A DNA stretch of 64,000 bases from Arsenophonus nilaparvatae (GTDB lineage Bacteria; Pseudomonadota; Gammaproteobacteria; Enterobacterales; Enterobacteriaceae), in the NCBI RefSeq assembly GCF_000757905.1, contig NZ_JRLH01000002.1. One strand, written 5' to 3'. The translations under genes and the position numbers were made by a program. Under the pieces are notes generated by a model. The model was not told the DNA's origin. It ran no database searches and saw only the letters and a program-made list of their open reading frames with translations. Below, piece after piece: positions 8,829 through 19,594 of this stretch; position 1 is the stretch's first letter; each line of letters opens with the position of its first letter.

Positions 8829-9053
8829 ACTTATTTTTATCACTTAGCTAATTGACGACAGTTATAAGATTTAATAAGCAAATTTAAATAATTTTAATAA
8901 TAATCAACATCAAATTTCAGCTAAATTTAGCTCATAATGAAATTTATTTTTACTTATTTTCAATCAACCGCACAAAAACTACATTTTATCTCCTATAACT
9001 AACCAAGTTTTTATCACTTTAATTAGCCATAGGGAAAAATATTTATATCAATA

Positions 9054-12000
9054 TCAACCCAGCTGCCGCCGCGCATTACGAAAAATACGCATCCAGGGGC
9101 TATCTTCGCCCCATTCTGGCGGATGCCATGAATGGGTAACTGTACGAAATACTCGCTCCGGATGGGGCATCATGATAGTCGCCCGCCCATCTAAGCTGGT
9201 CACTGCAGTAATACCATTAATCGATCCATTTGGATTTGCTGGATACTGTTGAGTAACCTGACCATAATTATCAACAAAACGTAGCGCAACTAAATGATTT
9301 TTTTCCAACTGGTCAAGATGCGCAATGTCTCGCATTTCAACTTGACCTTCACCATGAGATACCACTATTGGTAGCTGACAATCAGCCATATCTTGTAAAA
9401 ATAGTGAAGGACTTTCCATCACTTTGACCAAACTAAAACGCGCTTCAAAGCGTTCTGAACGATTACGTACAAATCGTGGCCAATGTTCAGCACCTGGAAT
9501 CAACTGATTGAGATTAGACATCATTTGACAGCCATTACATATGCCTAATGATAAAGTATCAGAACGGGTAAAAAAGCCTGCAAATTCGTCACGTACGCGT
9601 GAATTGAATAAAATTGATTTTGCCCAGCCTTCTCCCGCCCCCAATACATCACCATAAGAAAAGCCGCCACAGGCAACTAATAGCTGAAAATCAGTGAGTG
9701 TTACCCTGCCTGCTAACAAATCACTCATATGCACATCAATGGCAGTAAAACCTGCACGGTGAAATGCGGCCGCCATTTCAACATGAGAATTGACACCCTG
9801 TTCACGTAAAACAGCCACTTTAGGTGACGGGGTTGTCATAATATAAGGCGCTGCAATATCATCTGCTGGATCAAAGTTTATTTTTACATTCAATCCAGGA
9901 TCTGTCAGATCTTGTTTAGCCTGATGTTCTTGATCTGCACACGCAGGATTATCACGTAAACGTTGCATTTGCCAGGTAGTCTCAGCCCACCATAAACGCA
10001 ATTGGCTACGTTTTTCACGATAAATTTCTCTACCGTGACTATTGATAGTAACAATATCGTTTTTAATTGCTGTACCAAGATACTGTACACACCCAGCCAA
10101 TCCATGCTCGGCCAAACATGCTTCCACCATTTCCCTATCCGCTTGCTTGACCTGAATGACTGCCCCTAATTCTTCGCTGAATAAAGCAGCAAGAATATCT
10201 TTATCATAATGACCGATATCAATATCTAACCCACAATGACCGGCAAATGCCATTTCTGCTAATGTTACAAATAGGCCACCATCGGAACGATCATGGTAAG
10301 CTAATAATTTTTGTTCTTTTATAAGCGCCTGAATTGCATTAAAGAAACCGGTTAATAATTTAGCATCACGGACATCCGGGGCATGATCACCTATTTGCCG
10401 ATATACCTGTGCAAGTGCTGAACCTCCCAATGCATTATGACCTTGCCCGAGATCAATTAATAATAATGCATTATTTTGATCACTTTTCAGTTCAGGTGTA
10501 ACCGTCAGACGAACATCCTCAACCCGGGAAAAAGCGGTAATAACCACAGAAAGCGGCGCCGTCATTTCACAAATCTGTTCGCCATCATGCCAGGTGGTCT
10601 TCATTGACATCGAATCTTTACCAACTGGGATGGTTAAACCTAATGCCGGACATAGCTCTTCTCCAATAGCCTTCACCGCTTGATACAAACCGGCATCTTC
10701 ACCAGGATGCCCCGCTGCTACCATCCAATTAGCGGAAAGCTTCACCCGTTTTAAGTCCTGAACATAAGTAGCAGCGATATTGGTCAACGCTTCTCCAACC
10801 GCCATCCGACTAGATGCCGCATAGTCCAATAGCGCAATGGGTGAGCGCTCACCGATAGACATAGCTTCGCCATAATAATTTTCTAAACTAGCTGTCGTGA
10901 CCGCACAATCAGCAACCGGGATCTGCCAAGGGCCAACCATTTGATCGCGGGCCACCATTCCGGTAACACTGCGATCACCAATTGTGATCAGAAAAGTTTT
11001 CTCTGCTACTACTGGCAAATGTAATACCCGTTTAACTGCTTCGGTTAAGGTTATCATTTCTCGATTAATCGGCTTACCGGCAGCAAATTGAGAACTAACA
11101 TCACGTAGCATTTTAGGCGTTTTACCTAACAAAATATCTAGCGGCATGCAAATAGGCTGGTTAGTAAAATAACTATCATTAAGAACAAGATCGCGATTTT
11201 CCGTCGCTTCACCAACAACAGCATATGGCGCGCGTTCTCGACGACAGATAGACTCAAATAGGGGAAGTTGTTCAGGTAAAACAGCTAATACATAGCGCTC
11301 TTGAGACTCATTGCACCAAATCTCACGAGGATCCATGCCTGGTTCATCATTCAATATTTGACGTAGTTCAAATATTCCGCCTCGATCAGCATCATTCACT
11401 AACTCAGGCATAGCATTAGAAAGGCCACCAGCGCCAACATCATGAATAAAGAGGATCGGATTATCAGTTCCCAACTGCCAGCACCGATCAATAACCTCTT
11501 GACAACGACGCTCCATTTCAGGGTTATCACGTTGCACCGAAGCGAAATCAAGATCAATATCAGACTGCCCTGAAGTCATCGATGAAGCTGCGCCACCTCC
11601 CAGCCCAATATTCATCGATGGGCCACCTAATACGATTAATTTAGCGCCAACTGGAATATTGCCCTTTTTAATATGTTCTGCCCGAATATTACCTATACCA
11701 CCTGCTAGCATAATCGGTTTGTGGTAACCACGTAATTCTGCTCCATTATGACTATTCACTAGCTCTTCATAAGTACGAAAATAACCTAATAAAGCGGGTC
11801 GGCCAAATTCATTATTAAAAGCGGCGCCACCCAATGGCCCATCAAGCATAATATTAAGCGCACTAACAATACGCTGTGGTTTGCCAAAATTTTGTTCCCA
11901 TGGTTGTTTAAAACCTGGAATACGTAAGTTAGAAACAGCAAATCCAACTAAACCGGCTTTAGGCTTTGCACCACGCCCTGTTGCCCCTTCATCACGTATT

Positions 12001-12944
12001 TCTCCACCTGAACCGGTGGCAGCACCAGGCCAAGGAGAAATAGCTGTTGGGTGGTTATGGGTCTCTACTTTCATCAAAATATGAGCATTTTCATGATGAT
12101 AATCATACTTGCCGGTTACTGGATCAGGAAAAAAACGCCCAATATTCGATCCTTCCATTACGGCAGCGTTATCTTTATAAGCTGATAAAATATAATCTGG
12201 CGTTTGTTGATAAGTATTTTTTATCATACTAAACAAAGAATTAGGTTGTGATTTACCATCAATAACCCAACTGGCATTAAATATTTTATGCCGACAATGT
12301 TCTGAATTAGCTTACGCAAACATATAGAGTTCAACATCCGTTGGATCCCGTTCTAATGTTTGGAAGGCATCCATTAAATAATCAATTTCATCTGTAGCTA
12401 ACGCTAACCCTAATTCAATATTTGCCAATTCAAGTGCACGTCGACCGTTTTTTAATATTTCTATCGTCACCATCGGTGCCGGCTTATGGTGCATAAAGAG
12501 TGATTCTGCTTGCTCGAAAGAAGTCCAAACAGTTTCAACCATCCGATCATGCAAAATGACAGATAAATCATCCAATTGTGATATATCCAATGGCGAGGAA
12601 TAAATAATATAATAAGCAATTCCACGCTCAAGCCGGATAACCTGCTGTAATCCACAGTTATGAGCAATATCCGTTGCCTTTGAAGACCAGGGTGAAATAG
12701 TGCCTGGTCGAGGAGTAACCAAGAGTAACTGGCCAGCAGGCTGTTGCTCAGTTAATGAAGGACCATAATAAAGCAATTGACTTAATTTTTGTCGATCATC
12801 CTGATTTAATGGCGCACCAAGTTCAGCAAAGTGTACATATTCAGCATAAATGTCAGTAACCGGTAGTTGCTGCTGCTGGCATAGGGAAAGAAGCTTAGTA
12901 ATGCGAAATGTCGATAAAGCGGGTGAGCCACGCAGAATTTCCAT
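9054..12944 (-). pseudogene. purL: Phosphoribosylformylglycinamidine synthase, one in-frame TAA
   Basis: PurL makes FGAM from FGAR, glutamine and ATP in purine synthesis. The reading frame from ATG 12944 to 9054 would give the usual large enzyme of about 1,296 residues. It includes SQRYVLAVLPEQLPLF, GKDSMSMKTTW and a C-terminal glutaminase domain with GICNGCQMM. It is broken only by TAA at 12314-12312 (codon 211), exactly where homologues have Gln before ANSEHCRHK. The frame is unchanged on both sides and no other lesion is seen. A TTG at 12236 could restart translation but would omit the N-terminal domain and the SEHCRHK segment. Either the gene died recently, the stop is read through, or the base is a sequence error. 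Confidence 0.9.
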
Positions 12945-13032
12945 AGTAATAGATTCTCTTAACTTATAAAGCTGGCCTGAAGGATATGTATCAGGAAAAC
13001 TGGAAGGCTATTATAAATCATCATGAACCAAT

Positions 13033-13048
13033 ACGAAACCGTTTGCGT
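13033..13048. promoter_or_regulatory. PurR operator upstream of purL
   Basis: ACGAAACCGTTTGCGT matches the PurR consensus ACGCAAACGTTTGCGT at 14 of 16 positions. It lies about 90 bp upstream of the purL start, in the 266-bp spacer shared with divergent mltF. E. coli purL is PurR-repressed. Confidence 0.82.
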
Positions 13049-13210
13049 GCACATTTATCACGCACCTGTAAATGTTAAAGATATGTAAAATAGATTAAAT
13101 TAAGTTGCAAATTCTACTTTTGTTAAGCAGAATGTCGGGCTCTTAAAAAATTGGCCATAATTTGGTCATTTTAATTAAGAAAATATGTTTAACTAACGAG
13201 ATATAACCAT

Positions 13211-14662
13211 TTGATTAATATTAGAATTAATTATCTTGTTATCGTTATTGTCTCTATAATTTCTGTTGGTGTCATTACACTTAATATTGAGTGGCCCAAC
13301 CAGCAGCAAGACCAGGTGAAGAGAATTATTTCTCGCGGTGAATTACGTGTAAGTACCATTAATTCGCCCCTTATGTCCTTTAACGATAAGCAAGAAGCAA
13401 GCGGATTTGATTACGAACTGACTAAACGCTTTGCCGATTACCTTGGCGTAAAGCTACGTATCAATGTACGTTCAAATATCAATCAACTTTTTAATGACCT
13501 TGAAAACGGTAATAGTGACTTTATTACTGCAGGACTTCTTTATAATGAGAAGCGCCTCGATAAAGCACAGCCTGGCCCTGCCTACTATACCGTTTCCCAG
13601 CAGCTAATTTATCGCAAAGGGGTAAGTCGTCCACGCTCTTTGAACGATGTAAAAGGAAAGTTTGTCGTTGCCACTGATTCAGTAAACGCTAATACGCTGC
13701 AACAGTTGAAGCAAAAATATCCAAATCTTGAATGGGAAGAAACCAGTCATTATAATGCGACTGAGTTATTGCAACTGCTAGCTGAAGGGAAAATTGATTA
13801 TACCTTAGAAAATTCTATTGTCGTCGCTATGCAGCAACGTATTCATCCAAACATTGCTGTCGCTTTTAATGTTAGCGACGATCATAGCCTTAATTGGTAT
13901 ATGAAACGCTCAAAAGATAATAGTCTAAATGCAGCAATGTTAGACTTCTTCAATAAAAGTAATGAAGAAGAACTTTTAACACGTTTAGATGAAAAATATT
14001 TTGGCCATGTTGCTACTTTTGACTATTTTGATACGCTTTCTTTTATTACTGCAATTAATAAAATTTTGCCAACCTATAAGCATCTATTTAAAAAATATGC
14101 AGAAGATATAGATTGGCGTCTATTAGCAGCAATTTCCTGGCAGGAATCACACTGGGATCCACTAGCCACATCACCCACTGGTGTTCGTGGTTTAATGATG
14201 CTAACAGTACCTACTGCACAAACTATGGGTGTGTCAGATAGGCTGGATCCAGAGGAAAGTATTAAAGGTGGCGCCGCTTACTTGCAATATCTGATTTCGC
14301 GCTTACCAACTACTATTGCGCCTGATGATCGTATTTGGTTTGCCTTATCGGCCTATAATATGGGGTTGGGACATATGCTTGATGCCAGGAAACTGACACG
14401 CATACAAGGCGGAGATCCAGACAGTTGGTTAGATGTAAAAGCCAGACTGCCGCTACTTAGCAAGAAAAAATATTTTGCTAAATTAACCTACGGTTATGCA
14501 CGTGGCTATGAAGCCTATCGCTATGTGGAAAATATCCGCCGTTATCACCAAAGTTTGGTGGGTTACCTACAGAATAAAGAAATGAATCAAAATATGCAGC
14601 TCGCCGCAAGGGATCCGCTATTATTCTCTAGAACCAGCAGCAAAGAAAAAAGTAGTGACTAA
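13211..14662 (+). CDS. mltF: Membrane-bound lytic transglycosylase F
   Basis: MltF cleaves peptidoglycan glycan strands at the periplasmic face. Its 483 residues begin with an uncleaved-looking hydrophobic anchor (YLVIVIVSIISVGVITL). A solute-binding-type domain follows (about 35-270: GELRVSTINSPLMSF, GPAYYTVSQQLIYRKG), then an SLT domain with the catalytic glutamate in AISWQESHWDP (near residue 312) and ATSPTGVRGLMMLT. The start is TTG at 13211, because the only nearby upstream ATG is followed at once by a stop. The gene is divergent from purL, as in E. coli. The C-terminus is shorter than the 518-residue E. coli protein. Confidence 0.93.
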   Translation: MINIRINYLVIVIVSIISVGVITLNIEWPNQQQDQVKRIISRGELRVSTINSPLMSFNDKQEASGFDYELTKRFADYLGVKLRINVRSNINQLFNDLENGNSDFITAGLLYNEKRLDKAQPGPAYYTVSQQLIYRKGVSRPRSLNDVKGKFVVATDSVNANTLQQLKQKYPNLEWEETSHYNATELLQLLAEGKIDYTLENSIVVAMQQRIHPNIAVAFNVSDDHSLNWYMKRSKDNSLNAAMLDFFNKSNEEELLTRLDEKYFGHVATFDYFDTLSFITAINKILPTYKHLFKKYAEDIDWRLLAAISWQESHWDPLATSPTGVRGLMMLTVPTAQTMGVSDRLDPEESIKGGAAYLQYLISRLPTTIAPDDRIWFALSAYNMGLGHMLDARKLTRIQGGDPDSWLDVKARLPLLSKKKYFAKLTYGYARGYEAYRYVENIRRYHQSLVGYLQNKEMNQNMQLAARDPLLFSRTSSKEKSSD

Positions 14663-14698
14663 TTTAGCTAATCATTACAAACAGTATTAGCTTCTATT

Positions 14699-14734
14699 TC
14701 TGCCTAAGCCGCCTTACTAAGCGACTTAGGCAGA
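14699..14734. terminator. Bidirectional terminator between mltF and tadA
   Basis: A stem TCTGCCTAAG (14699-14708) / CTTAGGCAGA (14725-14734) encloses a 16-nt loop and is followed by TTTAATTT. It lies between convergent genes. Confidence 0.75.
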
Positions 14735-14743
14735 TTTAATTTA

Positions 14744-15250
14744 TCAACGCTGCCCTTTCCTGGCCAATTTTTTTTCTGCTCGCCGTTGTTGAAAAAAAAC
14801 ACTTAACATCGTCGAACATTCATCGGCCAAAACCCCTCCCAATACCAGAATACGATGATTCATATCCGGATGATTAAAAACATCAATAATTGAACCAGCA
14901 GCGCCAGTTTTTTGATCAGAGGCGCCATATACCAAACGACCGATGCGCGCATGGATCATAGCTCCAGCACACATAATACAAGGCTCGAGTGTCACATAAA
15001 GCGTCGTATTGAGTAAGCGATAATTTTGTAAAGATTGACCCGCTGCCCGCAAAGCTAAAATTTCCGCATGAGCAGATGGATCATGAGACAAAATAGGATG
15101 ATTCCAACCTTCTGCAATCAATTCATCTTCATGTACTAATACCGCGCCAACAGGAATTTCACCTTTTTCTTGAGCATTTTTGGCTAGTAAAACAGCTTTT
15201 CGCATCCAATAAACATCTTTTTGGGCTTGATCCACGAATAAAAACCTCAA
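14744..15250 (-). CDS. tadA: tRNA-specific adenosine-34 deaminase
   Basis: TadA deaminates A34 to inosine in tRNA-Arg(ACG) so that one tRNA can read CGU, CGC and CGA. The product has 168 residues with the deaminase zinc and proton-shuttle motif HAE (AHAEILALR, near residue 61) and PCIMC (LEPCIMCAGAMIHARIGR, near 90). IPVGAVLV, which lines the active site, is also present. It is convergent with mltF and separated from it by a terminator. In E. coli yfhB and yfhH follow on the yfhL side, but here they are replaced by the accessory genes to the right. Confidence 0.96.
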   Translation of the reverse strand: MRFLFVDQAQKDVYWMRKAVLLAKNAQEKGEIPVGAVLVHEDELIAEGWNHPILSHDPSAHAEILALRAAGQSLQNYRLLNTTLYVTLEPCIMCAGAMIHARIGRLVYGASDQKTGAAGSIIDVFNHPDMNHRILVLGGVLADECSTMLSVFFQQRRAEKKLARKGQR

Positions 15251-15457
15251 ATATTAATTTAAATCGCAAAAATAGTTATAAGATAATATCAAGTTATGAT
15301 TTAATAACTCTTTAATACTAATTAATAGCCATCTCATATAATAAATAACATCAATAAATCACCCCAAAAATCACTTATGTTATTAATAAAATTAACTAAT
15401 TCAACTTTGTGTATCGTTGCATTAAGGGTAGTCACTGATCTAAATCGGATATAATAA

Positions 15458-16981
15458 ATGATAAAAAAATTAATAAATGATAATCAAAATTTTTTGCTGA
15501 AAATATCGCTACTTATTATATTATTCAGCCTAATTCATTACGCTATGGGTTACCCACCAAGACTAAACTATACAGCTGGTATCGTGGCATTGCTAATCGT
15601 TATCAATCAGTTACGAATAATATATAGTGGATTCATTATTATATTCACCATTATTGCAGCGCTATATTTTCCAATTAGGCTACTTTATGGTACTCCCTCA
15701 CTAACCATAGCAACATCAGTTACTTATACCAATTTAAATGAAGCAATAGAATTTATTAGTAATATTCCATACTATCTTTATGCTGGATCATTATTTATTT
15801 TACTGTTCGGCTTTTTCTGTACAACATTTAAGCTTAAAACCGGTAACAAAACAAAGATTGGTGCTTTTATTACCTTTTTGGCGTTTCTTCTATATGGCCC
15901 TATAAAAGATTATAAAGAAACGGGTGAATTCGATATTTTAAATAGCGGTTATCCAGAAATCAAATTTGTCAAAGACTTCAATAGTGCCAAGGAAGAAACC
16001 AATAAACTTTTTAGTTTACTTGCGCAAACAGATGACTTCCAACCAAACAATAGTGCCACGCCATTTGATACCTATGTTATGGTGATTGGTGAAAGCGCTA
16101 GACGCGATTTTATGCACGTTTATGGCTTTCCAATTAATAATACCCCATTTATGGATAGCGCTAATGGTATTCTATTCAACCATTATATTTCAGCCGCTTC
16201 ATCAACTATTCCATCATTAACCAGCTCCCTAACCCAAGCGCCCAAATTAGCCAATAGCGTTATTGCGCTGGCAAAAAAATGGGGATTTACTACCTATTGG
16301 TTATCAAATCAGGGAGCTGTTGGTATCTACGACACACCGATTGCCTCTATGGGGAAAAAAGCAGATCATTCGTTTTTTCTGAAAAGAGCAAGTTATAATA
16401 GTAAAGAGACCAATGATGATGAATTACTACCACAAATTGCAACAGCAATCAAAGCTCCTCAGGCCAAAAAATTCATTATTGTTCATTTAATTGGTAGTCA
16501 TCCTCGCGCTTGCGCAAGGACTAATGATCACTATGAAACTTTTTACAAAAGTGAAGAGATTTCATGCTATATACAGAGCATAAAAAATACTGATCAACTG
16601 TTAGCAACAATTCATCAATATTTAACCGACAGCCAATCAAAATGGACAATGATCTATTTTTCTGATCATGGCCTCGGTTTCGTCAATAAAAACAACCCGA
16701 GTGACCTAAAACTTACCCATAATGATCAATACCGTCAGGATTATGAAGTACCACTATTTATTAGTTCTTATAATTCTAACGAACGGCAGTACATTACTGC
16801 TGCTAGAAGTGGAATTAACTTTTTAACTCTATTTTCTGAATGGTCAGGCATTGACGATCCCAGTATTGGCCATTCCTGTCATATGATTTCAAACGATATT
16901 TGTCATCAACAAAATAGTGTTATTGACTTTAATAATAAACGAATTGACTATACAAAATTACCGTCAGATATGGCGCCATGA
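15458..16981 (+). CDS. Phosphoethanolamine transferase-like membrane sulfatase-fold enzyme
   Basis: A 507-residue inner-membrane protein of the EptA/OpgE-type transferase family, which move phosphoethanolamine from phosphatidylethanolamine to lipid A, core or glucan acceptors. Several membrane helices occupy the first 150 residues. The periplasmic alkaline-phosphatase-fold domain starts with YVMVIGESARRDFMHVYGF (metal-binding Glu near 209) and has the likely nucleophile Thr in AASSTIPSLT (near 248). YFSDHGLGF (near 401) carries further metal ligands. The exact acceptor cannot be told from sequence. No good ribosome site stands before ATG 15458. The gene is AT-rich and lies in an accessory insertion between tadA and yfhL. 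Confidence 0.8.
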   Translation: MIKKLINDNQNFLLKISLLIILFSLIHYAMGYPPRLNYTAGIVALLIVINQLRIIYSGFIIIFTIIAALYFPIRLLYGTPSLTIATSVTYTNLNEAIEFISNIPYYLYAGSLFILLFGFFCTTFKLKTGNKTKIGAFITFLAFLLYGPIKDYKETGEFDILNSGYPEIKFVKDFNSAKEETNKLFSLLAQTDDFQPNNSATPFDTYVMVIGESARRDFMHVYGFPINNTPFMDSANGILFNHYISAASSTIPSLTSSLTQAPKLANSVIALAKKWGFTTYWLSNQGAVGIYDTPIASMGKKADHSFFLKRASYNSKETNDDELLPQIATAIKAPQAKKFIIVHLIGSHPRACARTNDHYETFYKSEEISCYIQSIKNTDQLLATIHQYLTDSQSKWTMIYFSDHGLGFVNKNNPSDLKLTHNDQYRQDYEVPLFISSYNSNERQYITAARSGINFLTLFSEWSGIDDPSIGHSCHMISNDICHQQNSVIDFNNKRIDYTKLPSDMAP

Positions 16982-17420
16982 CATTATGCCAAATAGCAAA
17001 CAGCAAATAAGGCAAATATTGTGGTTATAGCATGATAATTTATTATCTGAGGTATAAAATATACTGCGTTTATTCACGACTTTAGCTTAATAATAAATGC
17101 AGTTTTGACTAATTTAATGATATAAGTAATATTTTAAATAGCACTTAACATGTCACTATAAATTACTTATCGCTGTATCAATTGTGATATAAAATAACTT
17201 TAAATAGTTTTAAAATAATTGTAATATAGTTTTGTATTATATTTTAATTTTTTGAATTGGCGTTATTTATTCGCAATTTCACTCTATTTAGCAACACAAA
17301 AAAATACCAAGCATACATAGGAATACCAATCTGCTATTAAAACAAATTAAAGATATATTCAATACGCTAGCTGAAAAGTTATATATCTTCATTTTTATTG
17401 CAGATTAATAAATTAATTAT
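16982..17420. other. AT-rich spacer containing a relic of the yfhL 5' end
   Basis: No intact gene is seen in these 439 bases. They contain the 41-bp yfhL-like fragment described separately and otherwise very AT-rich sequence without a convincing terminator or promoter. A minus-strand ORF just to the right, 17446-17667, is a shadow of the neighbouring broken transferase gene. Confidence 0.5.
17150..17190 (+). pseudogene. Truncated copy of the start of yfhL
   Basis: Bases 17150-17190 align without gaps to the first 41 bases of yfhL (19334-19374): 36 of 41 match, with the last 20 identical. It reads MSL-stop-ITYRCINCDI against the real MSLLITQRCINCDM, so the fourth codon is TAA. Similarity ends abruptly after this point. 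It lies just after the first transferase gene, as intact yfhL lies after the second. Confidence 0.75.
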
Positions 17421-18924
17421 ATGAAAACCGCAAAAAATACTTTAACTATATAATAATATTATTATTATTTATATTCTCACTTTTATTAAATGTTTTTGTT
17501 TTCAAAGAAGATTCAAGACTACCGCATATATCTAGTTTTATTATTCTCTTAATTACTTTCTTATTAATAATAAGTAAGAATAAATTACCAAAACTAATTG
17601 GATTACTTTTTTTATTCTTTATAAATATAACAACCTCTGTTCTCCATTCCATCCTTGAAACGAACATAAATGAAGTTCTATTTATGTCAGGCAGTTTACT
17701 GCTGAAGTTAATTTTTCCTACATTGATTTTTACTGCTTTTTTATTTTATCTAATAACAAGAATTAAGAAAAATTTAAAAAATACCTCTCTATTATTGTAT
17801 TCAGCATTATCGTTTACAGCACTTTCGATGATCCTGGTTGTTTTAGATATCAAAGATGAAAACAGATTAATTTCTAATATCAAAGAAGATAAAAAACAGC
17901 TCGGGATTTTTTTTCATCATAAAGTCCCTTTAGTATTTGGTGACGTGGTTTATTTATTAATTTCATCATATGAAAATAATAAATATGCAAATACAGCCGA
18001 AATTGAAAAATTTAATCATGCAATATTATCTAAAAAAGACAATAATAATAAAAATATTATATTAATCATGGGGGAAGCCTCACTCTACTCCCGCTATAGT
18101 GCATATGGCTATCATTTAAATACAACGCCACATATGACAAAAATATTTTCAACCGAAGATAGCTGCATCTTAAATAATGCCCATTCCAGTTCACCGATAA
18201 CCCGAGATTCAGTGTCAATGACACTAGCCTTTCACACACCGGAAAATGAAGAAAACCTGTTCAACAATAAATCTATTATTGAAATGGCAAAAGCCAATGG
18301 ATATAAAACATATTGGTTAGGTTCCCAAGAAATACAAGGTCTGCATGGTTCAAAATATGGTTTTATCGCTCAAAAAAGTGATGATTTAAGGCTAACCAAT
18401 TATAACGATAATAAATTAGCCAACCTGCTAGCAAAAGTGTTATTTGATAATGCACAAAAGAGATTTATCATTATTCATCTTTATGGTAATCATTTACCCT
18501 ATGACAACTATGATGCAATGGATAAAAAAGCTTTACCAAAAGCAGCGGATTATGATCTCACTATTCATCATACTGACAGGATCATAAATGATATAATGAA
18601 TATCATTTATGCAAAAAAATAGATTTTAATTTAATTTATACCGCAGATCACGGCGAGATAGTCAATGTTGGTCATGGATTGGAAAAAGGAAAAGAACAAT
18701 ATTTGATCCCCTTTATGTATAAATCGACCAATAAACATTTTAATTGTGCCTTTATCGAATCTTTTCGTAATAAAGACGGATACTTGAGTGGTTTGATGAA
18801 TAAGTATATTTTATCCGAACTGCTTGGCTATGACATTGATAAAAATATTCTTAGAAGCGAAAGAGAATATGATCGAGTGCTAACAGCTAATGAAAATATT
18901 TTACCTTTTTCCTTGATAGAATAA
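17421..18924 (+). pseudogene. Second phosphoethanolamine transferase-like gene, two frameshifts
   Basis: Three frames together make one membrane sulfatase-fold protein of about 500 residues. An ATG at 17421 opens MKTAKNTLTI and stops at once. The next frame, open from about 17449 and through ATG 17684 to 18622, gives membrane helices, then NIILIMGEASLYSRYSAYGY and the nucleophile region SSSPITRDSVS. After a run of seven A at 18613-18619 the last frame gives IYTADHGEIVNVGHG and the C-terminus, ending at 18924. The second break sits on A AAA AAA, where a -1 slip joins the frames exactly, so some product could arise by slippage. The first break in a TA repeat argues for decay. Similarity to the 15458 gene is low outside the motifs. 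Confidence 0.8.
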
Positions 18925-19333
18925 CAATTACTTAGCAACAATATTGCTGGATTTCAATTTAAAATCCAGCCTTTGATTATATTCTTTTGAGTTTTTAGAT
19001 CGACACGATTTAGCAAAGTGTTTTAAAATAGATTTAGCTGCTGCAACACAGATTTTAGCTATGAGTTTACATCAAAGCGCCAACACTCAGCTTTTTTGTC
19101 TGTGGTGTACTGTTCTAGCTACTATTGAACTGCTTTTTGAACAAACTGTCGATATAACGCTCATACCCTTATCATTGTAAAGAGAGTAAAATCGATCTGG
19201 GTTGCAGCTTTGTATTACTGAATCGGGTTTTTCAATAGAATACATACTGTACAAAATCATCAGTTACAGATAATATTATGTTTTTAATGCATAATTTATT
19301 TATATTTACTCAAATTACTTATAACATATTACT
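18925..19333. other. Spacer before yfhL with one hairpin, no intact gene
   Basis: The first part holds a stem-loop GCTGGATTT (18946-18954) / AAATCCAGC (18962-18970), a plausible terminator for the broken transferase gene. The remaining 360 bases have stops in all frames, apart from a short minus-strand open stretch near 18925-19070 without a start. No family is recognised; it may be a decayed gene, since E. coli has yfhH here. Confidence 0.45.
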
Positions 19334-19594
19334 ATGTCTTTATTAATTACTCAACGCTGTATCAATTGTGATATGTGTGAACCAGAATGCCCAAATGAAG
19401 CGATTTCAATGGGAGAAGAATTTTACCAAATCAATCCCAATCTTTGCACTGAATGCATTGGCCACTATGATAAGCCAACTTGCCAATCTGTTTGTCCGAT
19501 CAACAATACCATTTTAAAAGATCCTGATAATCCTGAAACAGAAGAACAATTATGGGATAAATTTGTCCTATTACATCATGCCGATAAAATTTAA
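19334..19594 (+). CDS. yfhL: YfhL family 4Fe-4S ferredoxin
   Basis: A small cytosolic electron carrier of 86 residues with two Fe-S motifs: CINCDMCEPECP (near 9-20) and a second cluster region CTECIGHYDKPTCQSVCP (near 37-54) with the widened spacing typical of YfhL. In E. coli YfhL supports tRNA hydroxylation and other redox functions. The gene is convergent with acpS; their 3' ends overlap by four bases (19591-19594). The context yfhL-acpS-pdxJ is conserved in enterobacteria. Confidence 0.93.
   Translation: MSLLITQRCINCDMCEPECPNEAISMGEEFYQINPNLCTECIGHYDKPTCQSVCPINNTILKDPDNPETEEQLWDKFVLLHHADKI

Noticed and set aside
17446..17667. 73-codon minus-strand ORF
   Set aside because: It is antisense to the hydrophobic N-terminal coding region of the broken second transferase gene; the plus-strand reading gives coherent membrane helices.
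18925..19070. Short open minus-strand stretch rich in Lys and Ala
   Set aside because: No start codon, no ribosome site, no recognised family; listed only as part of the spacer.
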